From NCBI GenBank assembly GCA_949361645.1, contig OX442418.1:9327821-9391820 (forward strand): a stretch of 64,000 bases of DNA, in the 5' to 3' direction. A model generated the notes under the pieces. It was given only the letters and a program-made list of their open reading frames with translations. It was not told the origin of the DNA and did not search any database. Each line of letters begins with the position of its first letter. Within the stretch, counting starts at the first letter, position 1. Shown here piece after piece: positions 32,471 to 43,890 of the stretch. Origin of the DNA: Spongilla lacustris. Taxonomy: Eukaryota > Porifera > Demospongiae > Spongillida > Spongillidae. The position numbers were made by a program, and so were the translations under genes.

Positions 32471-33130
32471 ACTGCTCATCTAGAGCCAGTCTGTATGTAC
32501 AAAGGTGCATACGCAGGTAAGTTTGTTTTCTTTCGAGCCAAGGTGAAGGTAAGGCGCATTTTCATGCAGTATCCAGTTAAAAGCTGCTGGAAGGGTTGGT
32601 CACATAAACCACCTTCTAATGAGATTCCGGCCATCACAACGTGAACTCATCAGCTGTAGTTTGTACTTTGTAAGGATAGCTAGGAACACAAACACCTAGC
32701 CTAACATCACTATGAATGGGGCATATTTTCCCAATGTGCATGCATGGGATATGCAAATTGTCCCAATGTGTGAGCCTCTATATACTGTATGCAATACTGA
32801 ATGCGGGGATCACTAAATATTATGAATACAGGGAGCAATAATCAAATATCCGCATAAACCTGCAGCGGATAATTAACCTTGCATGCAGTTCACCTCCGTC
32901 GGTAGAAGCTTGGTGTTCTGACGAAGTAATCAGGCGCGAAGGCCATGCATCTTTTCTTGATATGTTGCTGGCAACAGGAATATACTTCCTGAAGGCTAAT
33001 TTTGAGCCATAAAGTTATTTCACGTTCTTTCAGGTTTTCTAAAGTCTGTTTTGTCTTCTTTCAGTTCGTTGTCTACGTTTTTTCGTATTGTATTATCCTT
33101 CTGTTGACTTTTTTTTAACCATACAAATAT
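32471..33130. other. No gene recognised
   Basis: Intergenic. No open frame, repeat or signal could be supported. Confidence 0.45.
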
Positions 33131-33229
33131 ACAGTTTGGTGGATTTTACTCAAAACGGCTAACTATATCACTCCAAATCAGATTTGGAGTGATATAGTTA
33201 GCCATTTTGAGTGAAATTCGCCAAACTGT
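33131..33229. mobile_element. 99-bp palindromic MITE
   Basis: Two 49-bp arms, ACAGTTTGG at 33131 and CCAAACTGT ending at 33229, are inverted copies with a few mismatches and almost no loop (CAAATC/AGATTTG). It would fold into a long hairpin. It lies about 420 bp upstream of the galectin start and is followed by a (GC)n run. Confidence 0.9.
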
Positions 33230-33647
33230 TTTTGCTGTGCGCGCGCGCGTATATATTTTACTGCTGTTCTGAGGTGTTATGAGCTTTGAAACATAAGGTG
33301 TCTGTAATGAGGCGTTTCTTCACAACTATTTAGAAACGTACCGTAATATTCTAATTATAAATCTACTTTTCAGCCGCAAACAGCCGTGACAACTGAATAA
33401 GCTAATTAACTGGAGCGGAATTTGTGGGATGTGTGGTGATATTTCGTCTATGTGCACCAGCACAAGCCACTTAGTGGTTTTTCACTGTACATGTGAACCA
33501 ATTATTGTTGTCGCCATCGAGGCGCCATGCAGAGTCAAATAATGCACTTCCGCACATAAAGTATTTAAAAAGCTGTTTACAGAGTTTCCTGCATTATCGC
33601 AAGTTTACAGAACCAGCCACGTCGTACGACACAGCCGAGGGTCAACA

Positions 33648-35571
33648 ATGCTTCTTTTCACTCAGACAGTGCTCGCTGTTATTGCAGTGACCTGCACCGC
33701 AGCGTTTGTCAGTAAAGGTAGGTATAATTACACTCTTGTACCATGCATTGTTAAACATGTCATGCATGTCTATGTCTTTTTTTTTGTGTGGCATTTGGTC
33801 TATTCAGCTAAATCACAAGTGCAAACCCTGAAAGATGTGACCAATGATAACATCGACGGGAATCTTGAGCTCAGAACTGTGGGACTGATATGGGTGAAAC
33901 GAATGATATCGAATCCGATCCGATTAGTAGTAGCGAGAGCGATTATGTCGGAGAGCTGCTATCCTCTGATACGTACAAATCAGAAGGTATACATGATAAT
34001 ATTTATTATTATGTGCTCGGTTTAAATTTACATTTTATATATGCCGGTGATCATGACACTCGATCACCACCTGCATGCATGCAGCTGATGAACCGGAGAT
34101 GGAGAATATGGACGAACTAACTTATCAAGATTGTGGTATGTACTATCAAAGTTCACACGGGTAATATATGTTTGATGGAAGTCTATACTGCGCTATTAGA
34201 ATTTGAGTACTGGACGTAGGATTTTCAGTCGCAGCATTTTACCTCACCGATACGGAGACTATACGCATGCAGTTATAATTATAGCGTATATGCCTGGTAC
34301 GGACCATCTGTGGTATGGTGCTTTAGTTGATCCCTTTGGTTGTTAATCTAATATATATTTTTACATGTATATCTAATTATATACAGGCATATTATACATA
34401 TATACATGTAAGTATATGCATGTATACGATGTTGAACGATGGTGTCAGGAATATATACCAACGGAAAGATTAAGATATTAATATAATTATATATTATGTA
34501 CATGTACATGTATAATTAAAGTTGTAGACTCAAATAGAATTCAGTAACGGTTTGTGACATGTACCGGTATAAATACATGCATGCCATTTCGTCAAAACAC
34601 TTACGCCTCACGAATGAATGGATTTTATCCTTATATATGCACACATTCCAGGAGGTGCGCAACCCAGGACAGGAACGAAAAGCATCGCTGTGCAGAATTT
34701 TGGAATTGGTACAGTGTTGCGATTCACTTACACCTCTCCCGGCCCAAGTGCAGGGACCTGGGTACTGCTCAATGTGCTCAGCAGCTCCGGCGATATTCTA
34801 CTCCACTTCAATCCAAGGACCTACGTCTCTGGTCCTGTTTTAGTTCTCAATAGTTTCCTTGACTGCGGCTGGGGAGCAGAGGAGAGACCATCTGGGTATC
34901 CCTTTAGTGGTACTGTATACGTTGTCATCGCAGTTGAAGAAAGTGGGTACCGAATTACAGTAAATGGAGGTGCCTTCCAATATTTCTACCAGCACCGCCG
35001 ACCCCTCACATCGGTCATCTCAATAAATACAGACTTAGACTATGTCCAGTATGGCGCTGTAAGTCGACAGTACATGTACATCTGCTACTGTCACATTAAC
35101 AATTGGATTACCATTTAATTTTAGGTCGTTTCATCGAAGGGGTTTAAGGAAGAAAACATAGGAAAAGTCATCTACGTTGATGGCGCGACTCCCGCAAGTG
35201 GTGCATGTGGGGCTGGAGTTTGTGCCATCAATTTATACCACGCTCCGCCTTCTCTTCTGGCTGCGCCTCTACCATCGGCCTCGTCTCCTGACTTTGCTCT
35301 TCATTTCAATCCAAGATTCTACCTTAATTACGTGGTCCGAAATACATTCACTAATGGCGGCTGGGGACCAGAGGAGACCGCAGGTGGAATGCCCTTCACA
35401 CCTAACACAGCTTTCAAGGTCGCTATATTCATGCAGCAGGAGCAGTACGAAACTGCAGTGAATGGAGACCACTTCATTTCGTACAAATACCGCCTCCCCC
35501 TTACTTCTCCCGTGACCGTTCTTGTGGAACCATCCCTGCTCGGAAGCTCTATTAAGGTTCAAGTGGTTTAA
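33648..35571 (+). CDS. Secreted tandem-repeat galectin, five exons
   Basis: Exons 33648-33717, 33808-33986, 34085-34135, 34652-35058 and 35125-35571, all with GT-AG borders. Exon 1 encodes a signal peptide (MLLFTQTVLAVIAVTCTAAF). Exons 2-3 give a Ser/Glu/Asp-rich linker. Exons 4 and 5 each carry a galectin carbohydrate-recognition domain: LHFNPR, then LN-S and GWGAEERPSG in the first; LHFNPR, RNT and GWGPEE in the second, where the usual Arg after Glu-x is Thr. Both keep the His, Asn, Arg and Trp expected for beta-galactoside binding. Exon 2 is out of phase: the entering frame and the acidic exit frame differ by one base near GTGGGACTG (about 33882), which is either a real 1-bp deletion or an assembly error in a G run. 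The product should be extracellular. Confidence 0.85.
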
Positions 35572-36612
35572 AATTGCAAACACAACAACTTGCTACATTG
35601 ACTTTTGTTAGATATACGGAATTTGCTGTGTAGTGATTCTAGTGTGAATATGCATTTCACAATGGTATGGCTTCAGTCTAGGGGCTAGCCTCCTTCTCAG
35701 GCCCTATTTTTTAGCGGGGGCCATAAACGGGGCCTGGTAATCGACGGACAAGGTCGCGCATGCGCTAGCCATTACCCAGATACTGTTGTATCTATTGTTT
35801 GTAAACCTTTTCGTATTTAAATGAGTATACCATGCATCTCGTTCTCAGCGCAAACTCTTCCTCATCCCAGATCGTTGCTCGGGCCCATCAAACATTTTCC
35901 AAGTGTAGTCAGTGTAGTTCCAATGAGTGCGTACCACGAGCAAGCACACACCACCAAAATGACCGTAAGGTAGGGGACGTACTCCACTCTTTCTCAAATT
36001 AAGCAGACCAGATGGCTGATCGACTACTGCTGCTATTGAAAGTCAGCCAAACCGATTGTCCATGTAAGCAAATAAGGACACTGGATACATTCCACTTCTC
36101 CAAAAATTGAATACATTCTTTGTGTCTATTCCATGACTTGTGTGATTGAGTACTCAGGAACTAGCTGTGGGCTTAATTCAATCAGCTGCAAAGCTATCCG
36201 CCTAGCTGATGTTCTTTTATATTTTTGGCAAAGGCATGCATCATAAGGCTTTTGTAGCTGAACTTGTGATTAGAGTATGTAACCTTTTTCATAAATCAAA
36301 ATCGATTATTAATTTCGACTATGAAAAAAGTCCAATCGATTTTTCAAGTTTATAGCAACTTGCATGCAAATCGGTTATAGAAACATTTAATCGATTTTTG
36401 GCGATTAATGCGCTATTAATTTGCCAACGATTACCTAGGTTTTTCCAGGTTTTTCCCAATTTTTGATATTGGCACGATAAGTCACAGCTATACACGCATA
36501 GATAGTATCCACAGGGACTGTGAACGAATGTTACGCCAGGAATGAGAATTTACTATAACTGTTTCAAGCATTTTTTCACCGAAAAACACGTTCTTGTTTG
36601 TTCGCTCGCTAC
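35572..36612. other. No gene recognised
   Basis: Downstream of the galectin. It holds AT-rich ATCGATT repeats around 36298-36425. No clear polyadenylation signal was identified. Confidence 0.45.
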
Positions 36613-36769
36613 TGTAGGGACCCCTGACTCAGCAAGTAGTGACCAGGTAGAAAGACAATGATAGTACAGAATGTACAGCATTTATACACACATATGCAAA
36701 TGCGCACAACATATATACATCAGAAGGTCAGACAGTCACATGTCTCAGGCGCCAGCTAGGGACACTACA
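36613..36769 (-). mobile_element. Short LTR, 3' end of Ty3/gypsy element
   Basis: Read on the minus strand it starts TGTAGTGTCCC and ends GGTCCCTACA, so it has TGTAG/CTACA ends. It contains GTGTATAAATG as a possible TATA box. A purine-rich GAAGAGGGTGCAA lies directly upstream (36770-36782), as expected for a polypurine tract, next to the end of the pol reading frame. No second LTR was found. Confidence 0.65.
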
Positions 36770-36780
36770 TTGCACCCTCT

Positions 36781-38569
36781 TCAATTAGATGTGTCCACTA
36801 CATGCACATCTGGAATAGTATTAATCGGGTCCCCATAACGTTCTGGTTGTTTTGTTTTCTTCGATGATCTTCGAAGCCCTACTGGCACTGCATCTCTGTG
36901 ACTATTTTCAGATGGTATAGGGAGGGCTGCATTTCGTGGTACGGTATTTTGGTGGGGAACGTCAATCACAGGTGGTGTAGGAAGAACTGCAATTGGTGGT
37001 TGGTTGACCTTCACTGTATCTTGCGGGATGATGACAGGTTAGTGGTCCATCACAGTGATTACAGGTGGCTGGTTGATTCCACTGTATCTTGCGGGATGAT
37101 GACAGGTTGATGGTCCATCACAGTGATTTCAGGTGGCTGGTTGATCACCACTGTATCTTGCGGGATGATGACAGGTTGGTGGTCCATCACAGTGATTTCA
37201 TGTTCTTCTTAATTTTCTTCTGCAGTGTCCCCACTGTGTTTCATATGCTCTTCCTCATTCACAACCCTCTCAGCAAGTGGCATATTGCCTATAGGTGGTG
37301 GCTTGAGGTGATTTAAATGTACAAATGTTTACATCGTGGGTGAGCACAATCCACAATACGATACACACTTGGTGAAATAGCCTTCACCACCCTATAAGGC
37401 CCCTACCATGGTTTGTGCAATTTCCGCGACTTGCCTCTTGGTACTGCTGGGGAGTGAAGAAGAACAAGATCACCAACACTATACTGGCTACCTCTCTCAC
37501 CACGATCATACACATCTTTTTGATGGTTCTGATTTTGCTGAACATGCTTAATCACAGTCTGATACGATCTTTATAGACGACCCTTGAGAACACTGGATTG
37601 AGTAACTCAATCATGTGATGCAACCGGTAGTGAATAATAGAACATCCTTGGGGAGACAGGGGTTGAACCCAAACATGAGCTGGAATGGAGTGGTTCCAAT
37701 ACTTTCCTGCACACTAGTTCTATACACCAGAAGTAAAGTTGTGAGAGAAAGGTCCCAGTCATGTTCATCAGCCACTGTAGTGCTGAGCATCTCCAGTAGG
37801 GTCCTGTTAAATCTCTCCACATGCCCATCAGACTGCGAATGATATGGTGTTGTTCTTGTCTTTGTGACTCCAATAGGTGACATATCTCTTGTATCACTTT
37901 TGCTTCAAAATTCTTTCCTTGATCTGTATGAATTGAATCAGGCACACCAAAACAGCAGATAAACTCACTAACCTACACCTTAGCTATATACAATGCCTCC
38001 ATATCTGGTAATGGACATGCCGCTTTCCATTTTGTGAAATAGTTGCCAAGCACAAGTATATAGCAATTACCTCGAGGTATTTCAGGCAGGGGATGCAAAG
38101 GTCAACTTGCATGGCTGACTTCAAGGGGACTTTCTAGAGTTACATGCAATACAGTTAGAGTACCACTTCCCAACATCACTTTTCTGCCCAGGCCAATAAA
38201 ACCGCCTACGAACCTTCTCCAAGGTTTTCCTGACCCCCATATGACCCCCTATTTGTGAATCATGCAACCCAACCATGATCCCTGGTATGTGTGCAGGAGG
38301 GATAACTAACTGCAAGTATCGATCTTGACCACCTCCTGGGATGTCTGTAGAGAATGCCATCTTTCAACAGCAGGTTTTTGCACTGGGTCCAGAGGGATTG
38401 GAGTCGCCAAGTTGAATCCTTTGGACATTGTTGGGGGTACTGAACCAGACTGCAACCAGGTAATAACTTGCTCTAGGTCCCTATCTGCTCTCTGAAAGTC
38501 TGCCACCTCTTGGTTTGTCCATGATGGCAAAAAGGAAATTTCACATACTGGAAACATCTCAGAATCCAA
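36781..38569 (-). pseudogene. Ty3/gypsy pol remnant, integrase and tail
   Basis: Minus strand, in order: an acidic linker (38569-38306); an integrase zinc-finger region with HDSQIGGHMGVRKTLEK and CIACNSRK (38360-38121); a gap; an integrase core start SIHTDQGKNFEA (37945), then after a frame change PYHSQSDGHVERFNRTL and TPFQLMFG (37883-37611); and a Pro-rich tail with a GLRRSSKKTKQPERYG motif (37014-36781). Protease and reverse transcriptase are absent. Frame breaks make it inactive. The end abuts the purine tract and LTR. Confidence 0.8.
37015..37205. repeat. 69-bp in-frame tandem repeat in pol tail
   Basis: GTATCTTGCGGGATGATGAC starts at 37015, 37084 and 37153, a 69-bp period (23 codons). 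On the minus strand the units read PPEITVMDHQPVIIPQDTV-like peptides in one frame, so the Pro-rich tail of the polyprotein has expanded by tandem duplication. Confidence 0.85.
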
Positions 38570-39311
38570 TTTTACCTCTTCTCTGCAGTTTTGAGCTACT
38601 TAGAAAAATAGACAATTGCATGCCACTATGGGATACAGCAAACTGCCCTACCGGCTAGTTTGTAAGATGCATCTGTCATTTTTATGATCAGGAAATTTGG
38701 TTTAGGATGAAACGTACCTTTAGCTGCTCATAAATTATCAAACTGTTGCAACTATCCTTATAATGGGTCAGATGCTGTACCTGTCTACCTTTTGCCCCCC
38801 AAAAGCCTGCACACTAGTACATATACGTGATGCTGGGTGTATGCCAATGCCATGGTTATGGAAGTGCCAACACTTTTCATCTGCTGGTCGCTGGACATCA
38901 CTCCTTGTATTAAAGATTTGTAACGGTTTGCAGTAGTATCTGGTGGAAAGAGTTCATAGATTCTTCCAAGGATCAGCCATTTGGTAGCACTGCCATGAAC
39001 GACAAAAACTGCCATTGAGAAAAGAGGTGTATTGTGTGAGAGTGGGTATCAAATGTATTAATAATGGAGTCATTGGCCACCCACAATGCTAACTAAAGCC
39101 ATCTTGCTGTCTAACACAATTTGCAGGCATGATGCTGACCTCACTGCATGCAGTTTCAGTATCTACATTCACCATAAAAATTTACCAGAAAAGCACTACA
39201 AATGACCAAAATGACCATTAGTGTTTTCTTCTTGAAGCTGCTTGTGTGGGTCCAAAATTTTGAGCAGCCTCAACTCTAACATGTACCACGGATGCAGAGT
39301 CCATTCTGGAA
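38570..39311. other. No gene recognised
   Basis: Between the Ty3/gypsy remnant and the LINE fragments. A 76-codon minus-strand frame (38785-39015) is not recognised. Confidence 0.4.
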
Positions 39312-39850
39312 GTGAGTTTGGTTTCAGACAACTCTGTAGAATACAGTGAGGTTTGCAAGCATGCCAAAAATGAAGAGATGTTTTCAAGGTTGGACTGGAT
39401 GTGCATTCCTCTAGTTGTTGAAGTCTATGCGGGTGGGGGTGCAAAGCAAGAGACCTGCAATGCAAATGGCATTGAACTGAAAATGAAGCACCAAGACAAA
39501 TCTACTGCCTGCTACATGTAGGTGTCACGTTAATGAGGCAGAATCTGCTGAATGTCCCCATATTCCCCTTCTAATGACAGCTGGTGCAGCAGCTCAGGCT
39601 GCCGAGGTGAGGAAGCACACAGCCAATGGTCAGAGGTGTACTGATTTGGTATGGTCCTGTGTACCTCCTGCTGTGGAATCATATGGTGCTTGGGGATGAG
39701 AAGTCCAGATGTGTTTCACACTTCTTGCCACACGACTGGCTGTTCTCACTTCAAGCAGCAAGTCAAAGAAGATTTTCGAGCTATACAGCCGACTGAACCT
39801 GGCTCTGACTAGATCAATTGCCACAACAATAATCTCAAGATCATTCACCC
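39312..39850 (+). pseudogene. Two LINE C-terminal fragments in tandem
   Basis: 39345-39465 reads KHAKNEEMFSRLDWMCIPLV with EVYAGGGAKQE. 39580-39850 reads KHTANGQRCTDLVWSCVPP, VESYGAWG and, after a stop, a FTLLATRLAVLTSS tail. Both correspond to the same short region of the LINE protein seen at 18428-19369 (KHSANDEACALRGWSCIPLV), so this is a head-to-tail pair of partial copies. Both are inactive. Confidence 0.7.
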
Positions 39851-40800
39851 TAGTTGATTTTGTAGCTTGACATTAGTAGGTAAAGCTTACATGCTATAGC
39901 GATGTGCATGTAGATAAATGTAATACTTACTTAAGTAAGAAAACCGCATACTTAAATAATCATAAAAAATTTTATACACATGGAAACTTCGTAGCACATT
40001 TTCCAATCTTAGAGGGCTATGAGTGGTCAGACTACACATGTATTAATTTCCTGCCTACAGGAAACACATTTCATGTTCTACATTTCATACATGTACATGT
40101 ACATGTCCGTAACTCAGTTTGTACATTTCATCTTACAGTGAGTTACAAGAATGTAGAAATGGTTAGTAGAGTTTTAAATACAATTTATGTTCCACATTTG
40201 AACATTTACATTAATCAGTGCCAACAGCATCAGCAAGTGCAATGTGGTCTTTGGCACTAGCAATCGTATCGTATGTATTGTTAGAGTATAAAGATGCTAT
40301 CTATCACTGTGGGGTTTGTGGGTTATGTAAGTGTAAAAAGTACATGTGAGCAAACAGTTACAGGTTTGTAGCAGTTCTATGAAATTTACAATTGCCTGAT
40401 TTCCATGCCTTGTGATGACTTGTTTTTTATACAAATCGTGCCCACAAATCTTACATCAACATCAATCTTGTTCGACTGAAATAATGATTATTACATCTTG
40501 TTCCATATATCTATTTATTATAGGATTCTATCCCCAAAAAAATGCCATTGGTACAAATTGGCAATGATTGTACATGTTGCCAATTGTATTACCAACACTT
40601 GAAATCCTACACACCTACAGAAAGAGTACTACATGTTCATGTGTAATGTAAATCCTCCATTAAATTCACACGTATCTGCGACAAATCAACTAATAATTTG
40701 TGATGGTCTAAACTATAGTACCTATACTTGGGTTTGATGTATAAATAGCAAATTGCCTGCATGAGACCACCTGTATAGTGTGTTACATGTAGTTGTTACT
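39851..40800. other. No gene recognised
   Basis: AT-rich with TACATGTACATGTACATGT runs at 40087-40106. A 118-codon frame at 39904-40260 has no recognisable features. Confidence 0.4.
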
Positions 40801-42480
40801 GTGGTTTGAAGTGTCTGGGCAGGACCTTCCCTGACGATGATACATGTAAGAGATCTACCAGTGGTGTCATATGCAGGAAACTAGGTCAGAAAATTAAGGA
40901 TTGTCATCTTGGAAACTGGGTCTTTTGATAAGAACTTAAGATGCATGGTGTGGGTATGAAGGATGTACTTACAGCTCAGTTTATCTACTGGCATACGCTG
41001 TTTCAAAAATGTATCATAGATTGAGGATAATTCCCTTCTTGGGAAATTCTGCATGGTAATTTATGTTGCAGACTATCGAAGTTCATGACAAACAATTGTT
41101 TCATGCTGGCTACAGGAAAACCTTCCATACGGCATGCCACAGTAGTATTGCAACTGTGATTGAGATATTAAGTGTATATTGAACACCCAAGTTCATGACA
41201 CTACTGATCGCCGTATGAGTTGGTGTTTGGTCAGATGTCCAGCCAGAGAAGTTGTATTTCGGTCAAGAAAAAAAATGTGCTATAATACAGGAAGAGGACT
41301 TGTGAGACTGATGGTGTTGTCCTTGACAATGTTGATTGTCACAATAGTGCAATAGGTACCAACTGTACAACCGACAGTGAAGAACCTTGTCAACCATGAG
41401 TGTCTTCAAAAGGATGATGATGACCAGTATGATGAAACCAGTGGTGTTAAAATGATGGTTTTAGAAATCCTGGACAAGTGGTGGAGATATGGATTGTGGT
41501 AATGATGGTGATGGGGATTTTATGTAATTGTGAAAACAAATTGAGTGCATGACAACGATGAAGCAGCACGTGATACTGATGCTGAGAGTGCGGCAGATGA
41601 TGTTTTTCAAATTGATAATGAAATTGAGGATGTGCACAGTCTGGGAGTTAATACCAATATTGAAGAAATCGTTGATGAAAAAGACTGACATACCATCGAT
41701 ACAAAATCTGATGGTTTGGTGCTAAGCATTTACATGTAGGAACTACCAAAGAACACATTCAGGTACATGTGTATACTAAGTTATGGTTAAGAATACCAAT
41801 ACCTGTACATCCCTTTCATCTCAGGTACATGTACAATGTACAACAAGCAGCTGATTCTGAGAGAGGTACTGAAGATGATTAACTGTTACAACAGGAAAAA
41901 CCGTGCGAAGTCATTCGGTGTGGGGGATAAAATATCACTGAGGATACCATGAATTGACAGTACATGTTCACACTTGCTTAGGTCACCATGTTGTATACAC
42001 ATGTACATGTACATGTATTTGAAGTACATATATTAGGATGTATCCAGGGTGTCTATGTTTACAGTAAGCATTTTTGGATTTTTGTACAGCAAATTTTTCA
42101 TCGCTTATGTTCTTAGGAGTGAACATGAGATACTGTCAACATGTTATCCTGCCAGTCAGTTTGAAGATATTGCTTTGTTGTGAAGTTAATGGATGGAAAG
42201 AGAATGAAGAAAATATCATTTCGAGAAGCAGCAAAACACCTGGCACCATGGAATTTATTTACAGTAAATGCTTGTAAATGCACCACTGGCTGTTGAACAA
42301 AACAATACCAATGTTTAAAAAAGAATTTTGGTTGTACCAGCTGCATCATGGTGGGAAACAATGCTCTAATAAACAAGACACAAAGCTTTGTTGTGCAAAC
42401 GAATCCAAGGTGCAACAAAAGAACTGTGATATCAAGAACAAATATGAAATGGAAAGCAAAAAAGAGTTACATATGTAAGT
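40801..42480 (+). pseudogene. Decayed integrase-type transposon remnant
   Basis: In scattered plus-strand frames: SPYELVFGQM near 41206-41235 (typical of the end of an integrase core), a long acidic region NDEAARDTDAESAADDVFQI (about 41545-41690) and a Cys-rich C-terminus CKCTTGC-x-TKQYQC with GCTSC near 42275-42345. Integrase-like proteins of invertebrate transposons end in such Cys arrays. Many stops and shifts. The assignment is tentative. Confidence 0.35.
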
Positions 42481-43890
42481 AAAAACATTAAAAATCATGT
42501 GTCTTGATGGTGTCTTCTGATACAGGTGTGCCCTATCTCAAATCATTGGATCTCATGCCAAATGATAAGTAAATTTAGGAAGCAAAACACAGTGTAAATG
42601 AATAATATTTCAACGCATACATGTAACCTACTAAAATATAAAAAGATATATACTCAAAACCAATTGCATACAGCATTCCTTTAGAAAACATTCATGTACT
42701 ATATGGTGTACATGCACATAAAGACACCAAATGTACATGCGTACAACTCACACTGACATACCTTGAGCTGTAGCTGCAAATATTTCTATCATGTATGCAT
42801 ACATGTATAAGAGCATGATAAAAATTAATTACAGACGGGGAAGGGGGGGCTTGCCAATTATTATGAAGCCATACTGACCACTCTATGTCTTTATTCATAC
42901 CAGTGGTGGGTTTGATATCATATTCACTCACAATCAACACCATACATGGTATTATTGGGTGATAAATTGCCCTGGTATGGTAAAAATTGATTGTGAATAT
43001 GATCTCAACCCTGTGTCCGCCCTCATGCACTCTTACAGTATCTGCAGAAGGCCACCCGCCCCCGCCTTTTACCCCAACAGTTTCTGAATGGTGCACCGGT
43101 ACTTATGCAGCTTCCCCCCCCCCCCCCCGCCCCCCCCTACTAAGGACTTTTTGAAGTACGGTTACCGGATACTTTTACGCTCTCCGGGTACCCTTCCCCT
43201 TCTTTCTTTATACATTGAAATATTCCGACCTAGCCAACACTCCCGTTTGCTGTCACGCTGTTGGCCCCTTAGAATGGAATGAAATGAAAGATATGTCGTT
43301 AGGGAGAGAAGACCTATGAATAAATGGCTGAATAATTAACGTGAGCTTGTGTACGTACTATTTACCAACCTATACCCTAACCCCTAAGCCAAGCGTCTTC
43401 GCTTGCAACGCACGCTATAAGGAAAAATAAAAACCCGGTTAGAACCCAGTACCATGCACATCACAGCCAGCCACATGACACACGACCCACAGTAACAATC
43501 TTTGCATCATACAGTAATATACATGTATATTTAATATTACCATACATTACGTTACTTGTGCGTAATTATTCATTGCAGGTCAACGTTTAATTAAACCTTC
43601 TCTCCTTAACGGTTCCTGCCTACGCTAACTGCTTATGCCATTAACCAACCTATAACCTAAACCTCTAAACCTAAGCTATTCTAAGCCCAGCGACTTTGCT
43701 TGAAACGCATGCTAACCAATGAGTTGCGGGCCCTGGCCTTATGCTTAAGTGTCAAATTAGTGTCATTCTATCCCTCCCCCTCTGAGAGAAAAGTCCATTG
43801 TTCGTTCTTGAACCGTACCGCACGAAATACGCAATTTAGTAAGGTATAAAAGTTGGCTTGCCGTCGGATTCACCACAGCGGCCCCTTCTT
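42481..43890. other. Intergenic with short inverted repeat and poly-C
   Basis: 42912-43008 is an imperfect inverted repeat with arms of about 35 bp (TTGATATCATATTCACTCAC and its mirror). 43112-43136 is almost pure C. TAACC-rich text (43365-43385 and 43640-43680) may be old repeat. The left edge of duplication copy B is at 43891. Confidence 0.5.

Noticed and set aside
33808..33986. A tiny intron inside galectin exon 2 to explain the phase change
   Set aside because: The only GT-AG pairs would give introns of about 35-65 bp leaving stops; a one-base error explains it more simply.
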